A DNA stretch of 64,000 nucleotides from Lomentospora prolificans (Eukaryota; Ascomycota; Sordariomycetes; Microascales; Microascaceae). This document shows, in pieces, positions 47,101 through 59,190 of this stretch; position 1 is the stretch's first letter; each line of letters starts with the position of its first letter. The translations under genes were made by a program, and so were the position numbers. The stretch covers positions 62,001-126,000 of the forward strand of contig JARFXM010000002.1 in assembly GCA_029532625.1 (NCBI GenBank). Reading direction: 5' to 3'. The notes under the pieces are model-generated. The model made no database searches, was not told where the DNA came from, and worked only from the letters and a program-made list of their open reading frames with translations.

Positions 47101-50100
47101 ATCATCTCAGAAGCGCCATCCATCGTGGTAGCGAACATGGTAACCTGAGTAGACCTAGGGTTCTCAAAGTTGGGGTTTCCCTCTCCGTAGAGTCTGAGCC
47201 TATCACCCGGGGTTTTGGAGAGATTGGCAGAGATGGTTAGGCTCTTGAAGAAGCGCGGCATGTAGAGAGCCGGCAGGCGACCGCGGCCAGCACCGAGAAT
47301 GACCCAGGCTGCGTGAGTAAACTGGTCAAGGAATGCAGGATGGATGTAGAGTTCGGGCTCGTGGCCCTTGGGCATCACACGAGCGGTATCGGGGACGACG
47401 ATATCGGCCACGCAGTTTGTGTCGCTCCCGGTGCAGTTCTCCATGGACTGGAACTGTGCGTTGTACTTGGCGGAGACGCCTTCAAGCTCTCTATAGAGAT
47501 CTTGCTTCTGCACGGGCTGATTGCAGCCAGCGGCGATCTGCGCTGCCCGCTCGGCAAGGGAAGCCCCGTCTTCCTTTGACAGATCACGGACAGGATTGGT
47601 CTCTGTGCTCTGCTCGACACAGATAAGTCCTCGGCAGTGTTCGATCCAGCTCCTATCCTTGTTCCACGAGAAGACTCTGAACTCGTCCCAAACCTTGGAG
47701 GATTGGCGAGTGCCCTCAGCGAACGGACGGAGGGTGATGTTTAGCTCAGAATCGGTGCCTTCCTGAACCACAAGAGGGCGGCTGATAGTAACATCTCGGA
47801 AAACGAAACGGTCAAACACCTGGCTGGACAATTTGGCTCGTTGAGCAACGGCCTCAACTGCCATGGAAAGGTAGCCAGCCATGGGATAAATAATCATATC
47901 CTGCATAACGTGGCCCCGGACCCACGGAACCTCATCAGGTCGAATAATGTTGCGCCATGTGGGCTCCAATGAGTTGGAGTAGTCCGCCAGGGTGCCCACG
48001 ACATCATTGCGAGGGAACGGTCGGTGAAGATGATTCTTGCTGATCCTTGACTCCCACCAGTACTTAGTTGTATGGTTCCAGGAGTATCGCGGCATATCCT
48101 TTAGAGGCTTGAGGGGCTTTGCAGAACCAACGGGGAAGTTGACAGCTTCGAAGTTTATCATAGAACCCCGAGTATAGAGAGATCCAGCCAAGTTGAGCGT
48201 AGTCTCGACAGCGTCCTTATTACGGACAAGAGAGGGTAAGTATGTGGGCTTCTTAGTGGTACACGTGATGGCCTTGAGAATCTGCTTTACAGGGCCTTCA
48301 AGTGCGGAGTGGGGACCAATCTCGATGAGAATATCAATCTCCTTGCGGCCAGCGGCAGGCGTGCACATATCAGTGAGCGCCTGGGAGAACCTGACGGGCT
48401 GGGTTAGGTTATTAACCCAGTAGGACGTATCAAGTTGGGAGCAATCGACCAAATGTCCGTTCAGCGAAGAGTAGAAAGCGACGTCGGAGGTGGCGGTGGG
48501 GTTCAGCTGGCCGACAGCCTTTCCATACCATTCGGAGACGAACTCCATGTGATGAGAGTGGTAGGCAGTGTCAACACGAACCCTCCTGTTGAACAGCTGC
48601 TTCTCTTCAATCCGGGCCTGGAGTTCGGTGATGGCATCCGAATCACCAGAGGCAGTGATGCTTCCGGGACTGTTGAAGCAGGCAATTGTAGCCCGACCAG
48701 ACTTCAACGTCTTGATCATGGGCCACACGTCATCCGGCGAAGCTCCGACCGCCAACATACCGCCATCCAGGGTGGGATAATCTGCTTTGAGGTGTAGGAC
48801 GGCTTGGCCACGGCTATAGGCGATCGTGGCGCATTCTTCCAGAGACAAAACACCTGCGGCATAGGCGGCACCAATTTCACCACTGGAGTGGCCAACAACA
48901 GCATCAGGACGGATACCCCAAGAAACAAGGAGATCGGTGAGCGCAACCTGGATTGCAGTGCATCCGGGCTGGCTCAGATCAGCATCAGACAGGCGCGAGA
49001 TCTTGGCATCCCGATGAAGCTCCTCCATCAAGCTAAACTTGGCACCTAGGGCGATCAAGCAAGCGTCAAACCTCTCCACAGATTGTTTGAAGACGGGATA
49101 CTCGGCAATGAGTTCGCGACCCATCGCGTGCCACTGCGCGCCTTGGCCGGTAAACACGTAGCCGATGGTGGGCTCCCTCGTCGAGCGGCTAGGGTTGGCA
49201 TTAGCCGTGGCAATGGCCGTGCTCAGGCTTTTGGCGTCAACTGCCGAAACCGCGACCTTGTATGGGAGGAACGATCGTCTTTGACCGAGAGTGTAGGCCA
49301 AATTGGCGAGAAGATCCCTCTGGAAGGCAGATGGACGTCGCTCAAGGTAAATGGTAAGGTTCTCCATTTGAGCAGCGAGAGATTCTTTGCTGTTGGCCGA
49401 GAGAACGTAGAGACGGCGCGGCTCGGTGTTGTCGTCCTTCCAGGCAACGGGGACGTTGGGACGCTTGGGGGCAGCGGCCAGTACGGCATGAGCGTTGCCG
49501 CCACCGAAACCGAAACTGTTGATGCTAATATACTTCTTTTGCTTGGGCCAGGGGATAAGTTTCGAAGGGACCTTGATGCCCCATTCGTCAAACGGAATTT
49601 CCGGGTTCCCCTTTTGGAAATCGTAGTTGGGCACTATGTACCCTCGCTCCAACATCATGGTGGCCTTGATGAGAGATGCGATACCGCTGGCACCCTCGAG
49701 ATGACCGACGTTTGTCTTGACGGAGCCAACATAAAGAGGCCGCAGCTTCGTTCTACCCTCGTGGAACATGCGGTGTAGGGCCTTCATCTCAATCGGGTCG
49801 CCGACCTTTGTACCAGTTCCGTGAGCCTCGACATACCCGGTCAACTTCGGGTCCAGTCCAGCCTCGGCGTAGACGCGGCGCATCAAATCCAATTGGGCAT
49901 CGCCATTAGGCATGGTGATACCATTGGTGCGGCCATCTTGGTTGACACCAGTTCCAACAATGACGGCGCGAATATTATCATTGTCCTTGAGGGCTTGCTC
50001 GAGGGGTTTGAGAATGACGACGCCCGCGCCCTCACCTCTACCAAATCCGTTAGCCCTAGAGTCGAACGCGTACGATCGACCGTCTCCGGAAAGCAGACTT

Positions 50101-51074
50101 TGCGATGACATGGAGACAAAGTGATCGGGCAAGAGATTCAGATGGCTGGAGGCCAAGACAACCATGGACGAGTCGCCGCTGTGTAGACTCTGCATGGCAA
50201 TATGTAGCGCGGTTAAACTAGAAGAACAGGCGGTCTCGATTGTGTGACTGGGGCCGCGGAAATCAAAGAAATAGGAAATTCGGTTCGACATGAGCGACGG
50301 GGCATTTCCGGTAGACTGGTACATCGGTGCAGTGTCGAGATCTCGAAGATTGTTCAGCTCGTAATCTGTGAAGGAGCCACCAGCGTAGACACCGACATTC
50401 TTGCCGACGACGGTGTGCTTTGGAATACCGGCATTCTCGAGAGCCTCAAAGGTACATTCCAGGATCAACCGGTGCTGAGGATCCATGGAGATGGCTTCCC
50501 TCTCGGTGATGTTGAAGAAGGGGGCGTCGAAAAGACCGACATCTTCCGTGAGGAAGCACCCGCCAACTGGGTTATGTGCGCCGAGCTTATCCGGGTTGGG
50601 GTGATAGTAACCGGGCTTGCTCCATCGATCCTCTGGAATCTCACACCAGCCGCTGCGTGCGCGGCAACATAGTTCGTAGAACTCTTCGGGGTCCGACACG
50701 TTCCCGGGGAGGCGGCACGCCATGCCTATAATAGCGACTGGCTCATGCTTAGAGGACCCGGACTTGCTAGGAAGCGGTGAGCTCCCGGAGCTAGCTCCGT
50801 TAGCTACGTTGGCACCATTGGCGCCGTTTGCGGCGCCTGAGCCATTGATTGTCCCGTTCCGAGCGGCAGCGGTGGCGGCGGCAGCCAGAAAGCCCTCTGG
50901 AATAGGGAAACTAGCTCCCTCGGGAAAGATTCCCGGGGGATACTGCACAGCGGGGGCGGACGTTTGGTCAAGCCCGGGACTGGCAAGGTTGGGCGTTGGG
51001 ATCTCGGACTGCGGGCTAGGGGTCATGAAACCCGCCGAGTTGGACTCGTCGGCATCAAGTGCTGGAGGCGACAT
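44104..51074 (-). CDS. Highly reducing iterative type I polyketide synthase (KS-AT-DH-ER-KR-ACP)
   Basis: Three exons (51074-45375, 45321-44998, 44937-44104) give 2285 residues. Domains by residue: KS from 111 (EPVAIIGMAC) with active-site Cys in TACSSSL near 281; AT with GHSSGE near 727; DH with HVMQDMIIYP near 1055 and LDQFTH near 1250; ER near 1550-1860 with AAAGGVGQAA near 1713; KR with IIIGGSGGIGRS near 1920; ACP with GLDSLV near 2236. No methyltransferase domain fits between DH and ER, so an unmethylated reduced chain is expected. No thioesterase or reductase release domain follows the ACP, so release needs a separate enzyme. The first DH motif has Asp where Gly is usual. An Asn-Gly-Ala-rich linker (about 73-100) precedes the KS. 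The first ATG giving normal sequence is at 51074. An SDR gene lies upstream on the same strand. The product cannot be predicted. Confidence 0.95.
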
Positions 51075-52867
51075 GGCGACAAGGGGAAAGGCAGGTAGGA
51101 GGTCGAAGGCGAACTCCAAGCGGTGCCCAGCTTCAGCAGAGCGGACCCTCACCAGGCTATGTCGATAGATCCAAGAAACATACAGAGCTAATAGCTACTG
51201 TGAAAGAAAGGGTAGGTAGGGTGGGCAGGTGGGGGGCGGAGAAAAGATTAGCGAACAGGATAGGGTTCAGTTTAAGAAGCTTCCTTTCCCATGTGGCTTG
51301 AGCTGTAAGAACGGGTTTAAATTGGCAGTGCCTTTCTTTCTTTTCTTTTTTTCTTTTTTTTCTTTCTTCTGTATCCTCTTTTCTTTGGAGTAATCATGTG
51401 CCGACCGGCAGATACGCCGGGATTTGGGCCCTTAGTGAAACAGGAGGGGCGTCTATAAAGACACGAATGTTACTTTGGATCAAAGCTAAAGTAATAAAAG
51501 CTCCGCGGTTCCTGCTCCTCGCCTCCGTGGCCCCTGACATTCCCCAGATAAGCACTGGTCCATGCCTCGTTCTGGGGGTGGGGAAAGTTGGGGTGGCCGG
51601 TTGGGGGGGACCGTAAAGGGGAAGTGGGCCTCCGCTCCGGAGATATGGAAGAGGACCGATTGGCATCGGGATGTGGCGAACGTGTGGTAAGTAGGGTATG
51701 TGGGTGAATATGGCAGGCGAAAGGACCGTGGCCGCCACCTCGCCGGCTACGATACGATTTGGGGCACAACCTGTGACACGCAAGCAATGGCATATACTTC
51801 CTCGTGCTCGTCTAACCTTCTCAGGACAGGCCGTGTCCCTCAAGCCATGTCCTGTATCATCCTGGAAGGTGTGTAATTCACCCGCTGAAATGAGACACGT
51901 TGCCCTCAATTTTGGGCCATGCTCCGAATAACGGCCGTTTCCAGCTCCGCGTAGCCATTGCTGGCGGTAATAACCAGCCTCTCCAGACTCTCCCTCTCTC
52001 GCGCACAAAGTGAAAAGTGGCCTCAATTGGTAGCCGGCTTTATGTCACTGTTTCGGGAAGAGTGTAGAGTAAAGTAGGCAAAGAGGAACATGTGTCCCCC
52101 GGCGCCAAGACTCAGCAATTTATTCCGGGATTTGGCTCAATTTATCCCACGCCTTAGCAGTTCCAGTCTTGGCGCATCACTCGACCGAGTCGACAGCCTG
52201 AAACTCGCAGCAGTCTGATAGATGAAAATGCGACTGGCTAATGGCCTCGAAATCTTTGGGCCAATCGGAGCCTTTCATCGATTGATACTATCGCGGTGCA
52301 TCTTGTCAAAAAAGAAGGTTACGCGTACCTTTGTCGAGGGAGACGAACCACGCCAAAGGCCACGCCAGCTATTTAATACTTGCCATTTCCCAAAGTAATA
52401 ATTGTCGGAATATTGCCATGCTCTACCCGACGGGAGCGCCCATGTGCAGCATAATAATACTTGGGGGATCGACCTCTGACCTGACAGCCCGATGCAGGCC
52501 GACAGTGGCAGAGAGGGACGAGGATTTTAGCGAGTACTTCGGTTGATGCAGTGTGTCCAGGAAGAAGAAGAAGAAGAAAAAATTAAAAAAATTAAAAAAA
52601 AGCGAGGCAAAAGGAACGGGACGAATCACATCATATCGTCTACTCATGGCGGGCATAAGGACCCTTTCTCTCGACTGCAGCCTTTCAAGACACTTTCGGA
52701 TAACTCTTCCTCTGACCCGTTGGTTACCAGCAAATCGTCCAATATTTGGCCATTATATGTCCATTGCTATTGATGATACAAGCTCTTGTACCTGCAGGAA
52801 TTCTTATGCCACTGGTATCCTCCAGGTAACTGACGCGCTGATACAGAGAGTGCTTAGATCTAATAGC
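51075..52867. other. Intergenic between SDR and PKS genes
   Basis: About 1.8 kb holding the PKS promoter (a CT-rich run at 51331-51372 on the plus strand) and the SDR 3' flank with an AAG/A-rich tract near 52562-52600. No gene is recognised. Confidence 0.6.
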
Positions 52868-53947
52868 CTACTTTTGTTGCTCCTGTGGGCGCCTCTTGAA
52901 CAGAATCCAGGAAACATCCGTGAGCCAACCGAACCATCCGCGGACCTTGGCAATCCCAACGAGTAGTCGCGTGTATCTATAAACAAAAGCCTGTACTGCC
53001 ATGTAATCGTGAGCGTAGCAGTCCCATATAGGCGTCCCTGTTTCTCCATCATTAGGAATTTCGACCAACTTGGTCTCGCCGTCCTCCCCATCCTCAACCA
53101 CCATTCGGGGCCCGACGACAAGAGCGCGCCCGTAGATTTCCTTGTCAGCGACAAGCCGGGTTCCCGCGTCAACGACATCCTCGAGCTCCGCGAGCCCGCC
53201 CCCAGCGAGAAAGAGCATGACCACGTTGGCCAGGATCTTCGTATCCACAAAATATGGACAGAGCATGTTGACCCGTATCCCTTTTCGGAAAGAGGTTCCA
53301 CGGAGACACCGGAAGAGGCCGGTTATGGCATGTTTGGATGCAGTGTACTGAGCCGATCCGACAAGAGGCATTATTCCCGCAATCGATCCGATGAGAAGAA
53401 TGTGACGGTCTCTACCAGGCTCGTTCTTTTGAAGCCAGAAGAGAGCCAGGTGAATGGTATATGCAGCTCCCACGAGATTAACATCGAACACTTTGAATTT
53501 GGGAGGTCCGGGGTGCTCGGCATCGAGGTTCGCGGGGTCCTCGAAGCTCCCTGGACCAGCGGCGCCGTCGTGGCCGATGCCGGCATTCGGGACAACAACG
53601 TCGATTCCACCCGTCGGGCTAAGGTCGACGGCCGTTTTGAACAAGGCGACTTGGCTTTGCCAGTCCGTAACATCGCAGTGCTGGTAGTGGTGATGTTCCG
53701 ATTTGGTGGTCGCTCTCAGATCTGCCACCAAAGCCTCACCCGCCCCATCGTCGACGTCGCCGATGATCACGTTCGCGCCGTGAAGCGCCCATGCCTTGGC
53801 AAATGCAGCACCCAGCCCAGATGCGCCGCCGGTTATAAGGATTGTCTTCCCCGAAATCGTCTCGGGGTCGTAAGGCGAGGATAAGTCGACAGGCTTCGAT
53901 AGACCAGGCTGGCTCTCACCACCGGCGGTCTGCTGTTGGTCTGCCAT
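52868..53947 (-). CDS. Short-chain dehydrogenase/reductase
   Basis: A single exon of 359 residues. The Rossmann motif TGGASGLG (about residues 40-47), the NAG motif in VPNAGIG, the catalytic Ser in LIGSIAG and the YTASK motif (YXXXK) define a classical NAD(P)-dependent SDR. The C-terminal part is longer than usual and ends in a Trp-rich amphipathic stretch (WFGWLTDVSWILF) with basic residues, possibly membrane-associating. It is related to 15-hydroxyprostaglandin-dehydrogenase-like fungal SDRs. It lies 1.8 kb upstream of the PKS on the same strand and may be a tailoring enzyme, but such SDRs are common and the link is by position only. Confidence 0.9.
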   Translation of the reverse strand: MADQQQTAGGESQPGLSKPVDLSSPYDPETISGKTILITGGASGLGAAFAKAWALHGANVIIGDVDDGAGEALVADLRATTKSEHHHYQHCDVTDWQSQVALFKTAVDLSPTGGIDVVVPNAGIGHDGAAGPGSFEDPANLDAEHPGPPKFKVFDVNLVGAAYTIHLALFWLQKNEPGRDRHILLIGSIAGIMPLVGSAQYTASKHAITGLFRCLRGTSFRKGIRVNMLCPYFVDTKILANVVMLFLAGGGLAELEDVVDAGTRLVADKEIYGRALVVGPRMVVEDGEDGETKLVEIPNDGETGTPIWDCYAHDYMAVQAFVYRYTRLLVGIAKVRGWFGWLTDVSWILFKRRPQEQQK

Positions 53948-55236
53948 GTCTGCTTGACGTTATGAAAAGTTCACATGCTACAGAAGCGTACGGTCATGCT
54001 CGGCCTCGACTCGGGGTTGACCCGGGAAGGATCTACTCGGTGTATATGTGGCTTTGGGGTTGGATCGGTAGCATCCAATATTTTAATACATGTCACTCTG
54101 GAAAGAAGGCAAGGTGGGCATTTCAGTGGCGGATTACCCAAATTATCCATGATTTTTAATCAATTAATAACGGCGGCCGACACGCAGAAGAGACACGTTT
54201 CGCCAAATTCGGAGAGACTGATCTGTGCCGGATCGACAGTCCTCCAACCCCCAGTGTCCAATCTAGCGTCTCCTTTAGATTACCCCGCGCCTGTATCTCC
54301 TAATTTTTGACAGAAGTTGCGACGACTGACATCTGCGGTTCGGCAAAAGCTTCACGATATCTAAACCGGTGGGCTTACGTGCGTCGCAACGTGTGCGCCG
54401 TTATAATAGGAGACGTAAAACCCGCTAGCGGCTATTCTGCGCATTATTGCTTGTCGTGCCATCCCAGAGGTATTGCGTGAGCTATTTGATCCCGTCCGTC
54501 GAGCACGAGCGGGCGGTAGCTGGACTCGGCACGTACAGCGTCCGTGGAGTGGCTGTCGATGTTGCCTGCAAGGCGGAGATCAGGGTCCATGGTTCACTGC
54601 ATGCCATCCCAAGCTGCCAAGGACAGCTCTGATCAGTGCGTATTTCCCGTTATGCATGTACCCATAAATAGGGCGCCAGCCCAAAGCCATGTGCGAGGTT
54701 GTGCATAAAATCATCGCATATAGGCAGTACATAGTGACCAGCGCTATTGCCCAACCTTCAATGCTGGATTCACTCAGCTTTACGTCCTGGACGGCTGAAC
54801 AGCAGTTTCGATATTGCAATCACACTTCTTCTCTGTGTTGAGCCAGTGTTATACTTTCGCATCAGGTATTAGATCCATTATTTAAGCTTAATCTAAGCTA
54901 TCACTTTCGATACCTCATTCGTCTAGTATTGGCGTTGCAAGACAGAAATCTCTTCACTTTAGTGGAATAGAAAGTGCATCTCTGTTGCTTGCCGTCGAAC
55001 TGTTCAATATTAACGAGGAGTCGAATTCTATGCGTTGCAGGAGCGCGACACCCAAAAGAAGCTGACCCCAGTCACGCATCGTGGTTATCGTGAAACAAAA
55101 GAAGCCTGCACCTCGGACACAACACATCAATTAAAGAATGAGGTGCGATAATAGCCTTGGTGGCTATTCTAGTAAAGTTTCATGACGCAGCCATCAGATC
55201 GGCGGTTTGAACCTAGATCCGTCACTGGCCCAATTG
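53948..55236. other. Intergenic, no gene recognised
   Basis: Short frames only, between the SDR promoter and the 3' end of the GH2 gene. Confidence 0.6.
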
Positions 55237-57924
55237 TTACTCATTGATTGTAATCTCTGCATCCGAGATACCATCAGCAGTGACAGTCACCGTAATAGGG
55301 CCCTTGGATCCAGGCTTGGCCTTCACAATGCCTAAGGCTAGACCATTATAGGCTTTACGAGTAGCTGACGGGAACGACGTCATATCCGCCGGGTCACCAT
55401 TGTCCGTCGCCACGAGCTCTCCCGCTCCAGAAACGCCAAATGTAATTTCGTTGTTAGCCCCAGGAACCATGACTCCCTTGTCGTCGACGACCTTGACTGC
55501 GATGAAAGCTAGGTCGAGACCATCTGTGGCGATAATATCCCTGTCGACGCTGATATCGAACCGAGCCGCCTCGCCAGCAGTTTGAACAGAAGCCTCGGCC
55601 CACTCCTCACCATTCTTGTAGACGACGACGTTCACCTCACCGGGCTGGTACACGACATCGTCCCATCTAAACCGGTACGTGTATTCCTCCTTTTGAAGTC
55701 GGCCCTGCGATTCTCCGTTTACGAATAACTCGGCTTCGTCGCCGGTTGAGAACACATGGACAGGGGTGACTTGACCCTCACGGTCGGGCCAAGTCCAGTG
55801 AGGAAGAATATGGGCAAACGGGAGATCAGGTCTCCACCGTGACTGGTACAAGAAATATCGATCCTTGGGGAAACCTGCGAGGTCGATGATGCCAAAGAAG
55901 GAGCTTCGGGCGGTGTAATAGGGTGTAGGTTCGCCGAGATAGTCCCATCCGGACCAGACGAACTCTCCTGCCACGAAGGGGTGATGATCTTGTGCCGAGA
56001 AGACTTTGTCGGCCGAGGAGCCGAAAGGCGCCGTGTACAGTTCGTATGCGCTGACCTGCTCGGCAATCGGGTCGCCGCCAGACCCGTCGGCAACTGGCGC
56101 GCTGGTCTCGTTGGTGACGGGGAAGAGATAAGTGCCTCGGGTGCTCAGGGCAGCGGCGGTCTCGCTGCTGAAGATGAGTTTGTCGGGGAATTTGTCATGG
56201 AACGCCTGATAAAGAGGGGATGTCTTGATGCCTTGGAGATGGGAGTACGCAGGTGCATCGCGGATACCTTCACCCTGATAATTCAAACTAATTATATCCA
56301 AGGAACCAGGGAAAGGCATGTCTGGCTTTGCGTAGTTCATCGATGCGGTGGCCGGTCTGGTGGGATCCTCCTCGTGGGCGATCTTGCGAAGTGAGTCGGC
56401 AAGAGCGGCGCCTTCCTCTTCAGTGTACTGCTCACCGACCTCGTTGCCGATACTCCAAGCTATCACGGAAACATGGTTGCGATCACGGCGCATGAAGGAA
56501 CGCAAATCAGCCTCGTGCCACTCCTTGAAAATCAAATGGAAGTCGGAAGGATTCTTCTCGCGCTCCCAGCAATCGAAAATCTCATCGATGACCAGGAAGC
56601 CCATTTCGTCGGTTAGTTCGAGGAGCTCGGTAGCCGGCGGGTTATGGGCCATGCGGATCGCGTTACTGCCAAGGTCCCGAAGAACCTCGAGTTGTCTTCG
56701 AGCGGCACGAACGTTGAAGGCAGCTCCTAGAGCTCCCAGATCGTGGTGCTGGTTGACGCCTCGGATCTGGATTCGCTCACCGTTGATAATAAGGCCGTCG
56801 TCGCCGCTGAACACAACGGCGCGAATTCCAAACCGGGTCTCGTAGGTGTCGAGTTCTTCTTTGCCTTTGAATACTCGCACAACGGCGACGTACAAATTGG
56901 GCTCTTGGGTCGGAGGAGGTCCCCACAGTTTGGGGTTTTCCACGGTCGTGGACAAGTTTAGCGTGGTCTTTTGATCTAGCTCAACCGTGACTGTCTCCGT
57001 GGGGAATCTGGCGACCTCCTCACCAACCCGTCCGTCGTCGATCTCGTGTACTGCTACCACAACTTCGACCTCACCTTCCTTCGGCCCCTTGTTTTCAAGG
57101 GTGAGGATCAGGTCAATGGTTGCGGACTCCTCTGATACGTCCTTCGATGTGATATAAGTGCCCCACTGTGCAACGTGGATAGGGTCGACCTTGGTGAGCC
57201 AGACATTGCGATAAATACCGCCACCAGGGTACCACCGAGAAGAGTCCGTAGGGTTGTCGACGCGGATCGCCAGTTGGTTGTCTTTGCCTTGTTTAAGATG
57301 GGGAGTGAGCTCCAGACGGAACGAGTTGTAGCCGTACGGCCATCCACCGACCAGATGCCCATTCAGCCATACCAAGGGGTAGGACATGGCGCCATCGACG
57401 TCAAGGTAAATGGTCTTTCCCTCATCTGCCGGAGTCACGGTCAACTTTTGGCGGTACCACCCGACGCCGTGGATTGGAAGTCGACCCATTCCGCCACCAA
57501 CAATCGGATCTTGCTCCGTGTAGAAAGGACCTTGGATGGCCCAATCATGAGGCACATTGACCTCCTCCCAGTCGCTGTCATCAAAGTCCCCTAGGGTAAA
57601 GGGAATGTCACCCACTGGGTCCTCGGCAGGGACCTCGTAGTGGTTGGCCGGATCATTAATGAAGTCGTTCGCCAAAGGAAGAATCCACGGTTTCAGGGTC
57701 TGCACGTCGCGTCCGACGTCCAAGTCAGGACGTGGCTCGTAAACAACCTTGTCCGGGCTGGAAACAGAGCGGGAGAAGCGCCATCCGTTGTTTATGCTGA
57801 CGCGTTCGCGCCTGCTGGCCGAATGATCATCGTGGGGGCGGCGTGGAACTAGAGCCGACGCGGAGTGTGTAAGCGCGAGAAGTAGTAGGTTGAAAACCAG
57901 CATCGCGATGGATTTTCTCTTCAT
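55237..57924 (-). CDS. Secreted glycoside hydrolase family 2 (beta-galactosidase type)
   Basis: A single exon of 895 residues with a signal peptide (about 1-24, ending SASA). The sugar-binding and Ig-like domains come first. In the TIM barrel the acid/base Glu is in SIGNEVGE (about 494) and the likely nucleophile Glu in IFSSETAAALSTRG (about 587), followed by GEFVWSGWDYLGEP. A DUF4982-like domain with HVFSTGDEAELFVNG lies near 700-760. This arrangement is that of GH2 enzymes close to bacterial beta-galactosidases; substrate could be a galactoside or related beta-linked sugar. It is intronless, unlike most genes here, and the architecture is mainly bacterial, so horizontal acquisition is possible but not shown. 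Confidence 0.9.
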   Translation of the reverse strand: MKRKSIAMLVFNLLLLALTHSASALVPRRPHDDHSASRRERVSINNGWRFSRSVSSPDKVVYEPRPDLDVGRDVQTLKPWILPLANDFINDPANHYEVPAEDPVGDIPFTLGDFDDSDWEEVNVPHDWAIQGPFYTEQDPIVGGGMGRLPIHGVGWYRQKLTVTPADEGKTIYLDVDGAMSYPLVWLNGHLVGGWPYGYNSFRLELTPHLKQGKDNQLAIRVDNPTDSSRWYPGGGIYRNVWLTKVDPIHVAQWGTYITSKDVSEESATIDLILTLENKGPKEGEVEVVVAVHEIDDGRVGEEVARFPTETVTVELDQKTTLNLSTTVENPKLWGPPPTQEPNLYVAVVRVFKGKEELDTYETRFGIRAVVFSGDDGLIINGERIQIRGVNQHHDLGALGAAFNVRAARRQLEVLRDLGSNAIRMAHNPPATELLELTDEMGFLVIDEIFDCWEREKNPSDFHLIFKEWHEADLRSFMRRDRNHVSVIAWSIGNEVGEQYTEEEGAALADSLRKIAHEEDPTRPATASMNYAKPDMPFPGSLDIISLNYQGEGIRDAPAYSHLQGIKTSPLYQAFHDKFPDKLIFSSETAAALSTRGTYLFPVTNETSAPVADGSGGDPIAEQVSAYELYTAPFGSSADKVFSAQDHHPFVAGEFVWSGWDYLGEPTPYYTARSSFFGIIDLAGFPKDRYFLYQSRWRPDLPFAHILPHWTWPDREGQVTPVHVFSTGDEAELFVNGESQGRLQKEEYTYRFRWDDVVYQPGEVNVVVYKNGEEWAEASVQTAGEAARFDISVDRDIIATDGLDLAFIAVKVVDDKGVMVPGANNEITFGVSGAGELVATDNGDPADMTSFPSATRKAYNGLALGIVKAKPGSKGPITVTVTADGISDAEITINE

Positions 57925-59190
57925 AGTCGCAAGTGGAGAGAGAAAAGGAAAGATGGCGATACCACGCTCCCTAATGTCTACTGGCTGCTGTAAAAAGGAG
58001 CTGCCGGATCGTGCGAGCTGGCTTGAACCCTTAGCAGCATGGGGATGGTCTGACCTTTAATATCGATCCGATTACACGGCATCTAACGCAATCCAAGACT
58101 AGCCTTAAAATAGGCGAGGAGCATGAAGCTCCGCGAAGCCAACAAGTCACTCATTTACGCATTCACGAACCCGGGAAAGACAACAATCCCAGACCAGCAA
58201 GCCCACGAGTATGAAGAGTACAACAGCACATTACCTTGATCAGTAGCAAGCCGCACATCACCGTATAATCTGGACGTGGGGAAGGTTGATCATTGCCAAT
58301 TCCCCTCTGGCGGATTAGAGCTGGATCCCGGTCCAGTTGTTCCCTTGAGGTTCGTGATTGGGGCGCTGGGGTTCGTTTAGAATTCCGCAATCAATTTAGC
58401 CGCCAAGGTAGGGAGCCGGCCGACGCTCTGGAATCTCGGTTAGTGGATTCCACCAATCCTACTTGATGAGGAAGCGGGCGTGAGCGGGGGGATTTGAGGA
58501 TGAAGATTAATACCAGACGGTAGGAATGGATGAACATCGTGAACAATACAGTACGCGTGCACGCGATCCGCCCAATAATGTAAATTCCCTGCTGAGCCTA
58601 AGCAACATAACATCAACGCGGCTTGGCTCCGATATGCTGCAAGTGTGTGTGTGTTTACAGCCGTCATGACGTTTATATGTTTAGCTGTGCTTCTTGGACG
58701 ATGGAGAAGGGTCGTTGGAGCCGACCTTGGCCACGGTGCCCGGTGCGAATGGATCACATATAATTGACTAAAATGGTCACCCACGAGTGAAAGACACGTT
58801 TAGTGCATGGGCCTGCGTCTCAACAGTGCCTAGGAAGAGCAATCCGTCGTCTCTCCCTCTCTCGGCGTGCGGGTGGCGCGCGGTGTGCTGGCTTGGTAGC
58901 TGGCGGCATGGTTCAATCTCGATGGCCTTTGATAGTATCACAAACGTGCAATGGAAGAGTAATATGATTTGGAGCTCCTAGCCAAGTAATTATCTCCAGG
59001 GGCGCAAAACGAGCGTTCAGAAGACATATCGATCTCCACCGGCGTCACCTCCTCCGTCAAATGGCCTAGGATCGACTGGCCATTCAACACGCTGTCATTC
59101 GGTCTCGTTTATTACCAACATTGGCTTAAGGGCGGATCAATAGCCCCGGCCGAAAGGAAAATTTAGGGGAAAAACACCAGCAAAGACATT
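57925..59190. other. Intergenic, no gene recognised
   Basis: The segment carries the GH2 promoter and the 3' flank of the nitrilase gene. No motif was found. Confidence 0.6.

Noticed and set aside
53009..53884. Plus-strand frame of 291 codons
   Set aside because: It is antisense to the SDR gene; the SDR motifs on the minus strand explain the region.
55150..55240. Possible tRNA-like segment with a GGTTTGAACC sequence
   Set aside because: No matching acceptor stem or anticodon arm could be folded by eye.
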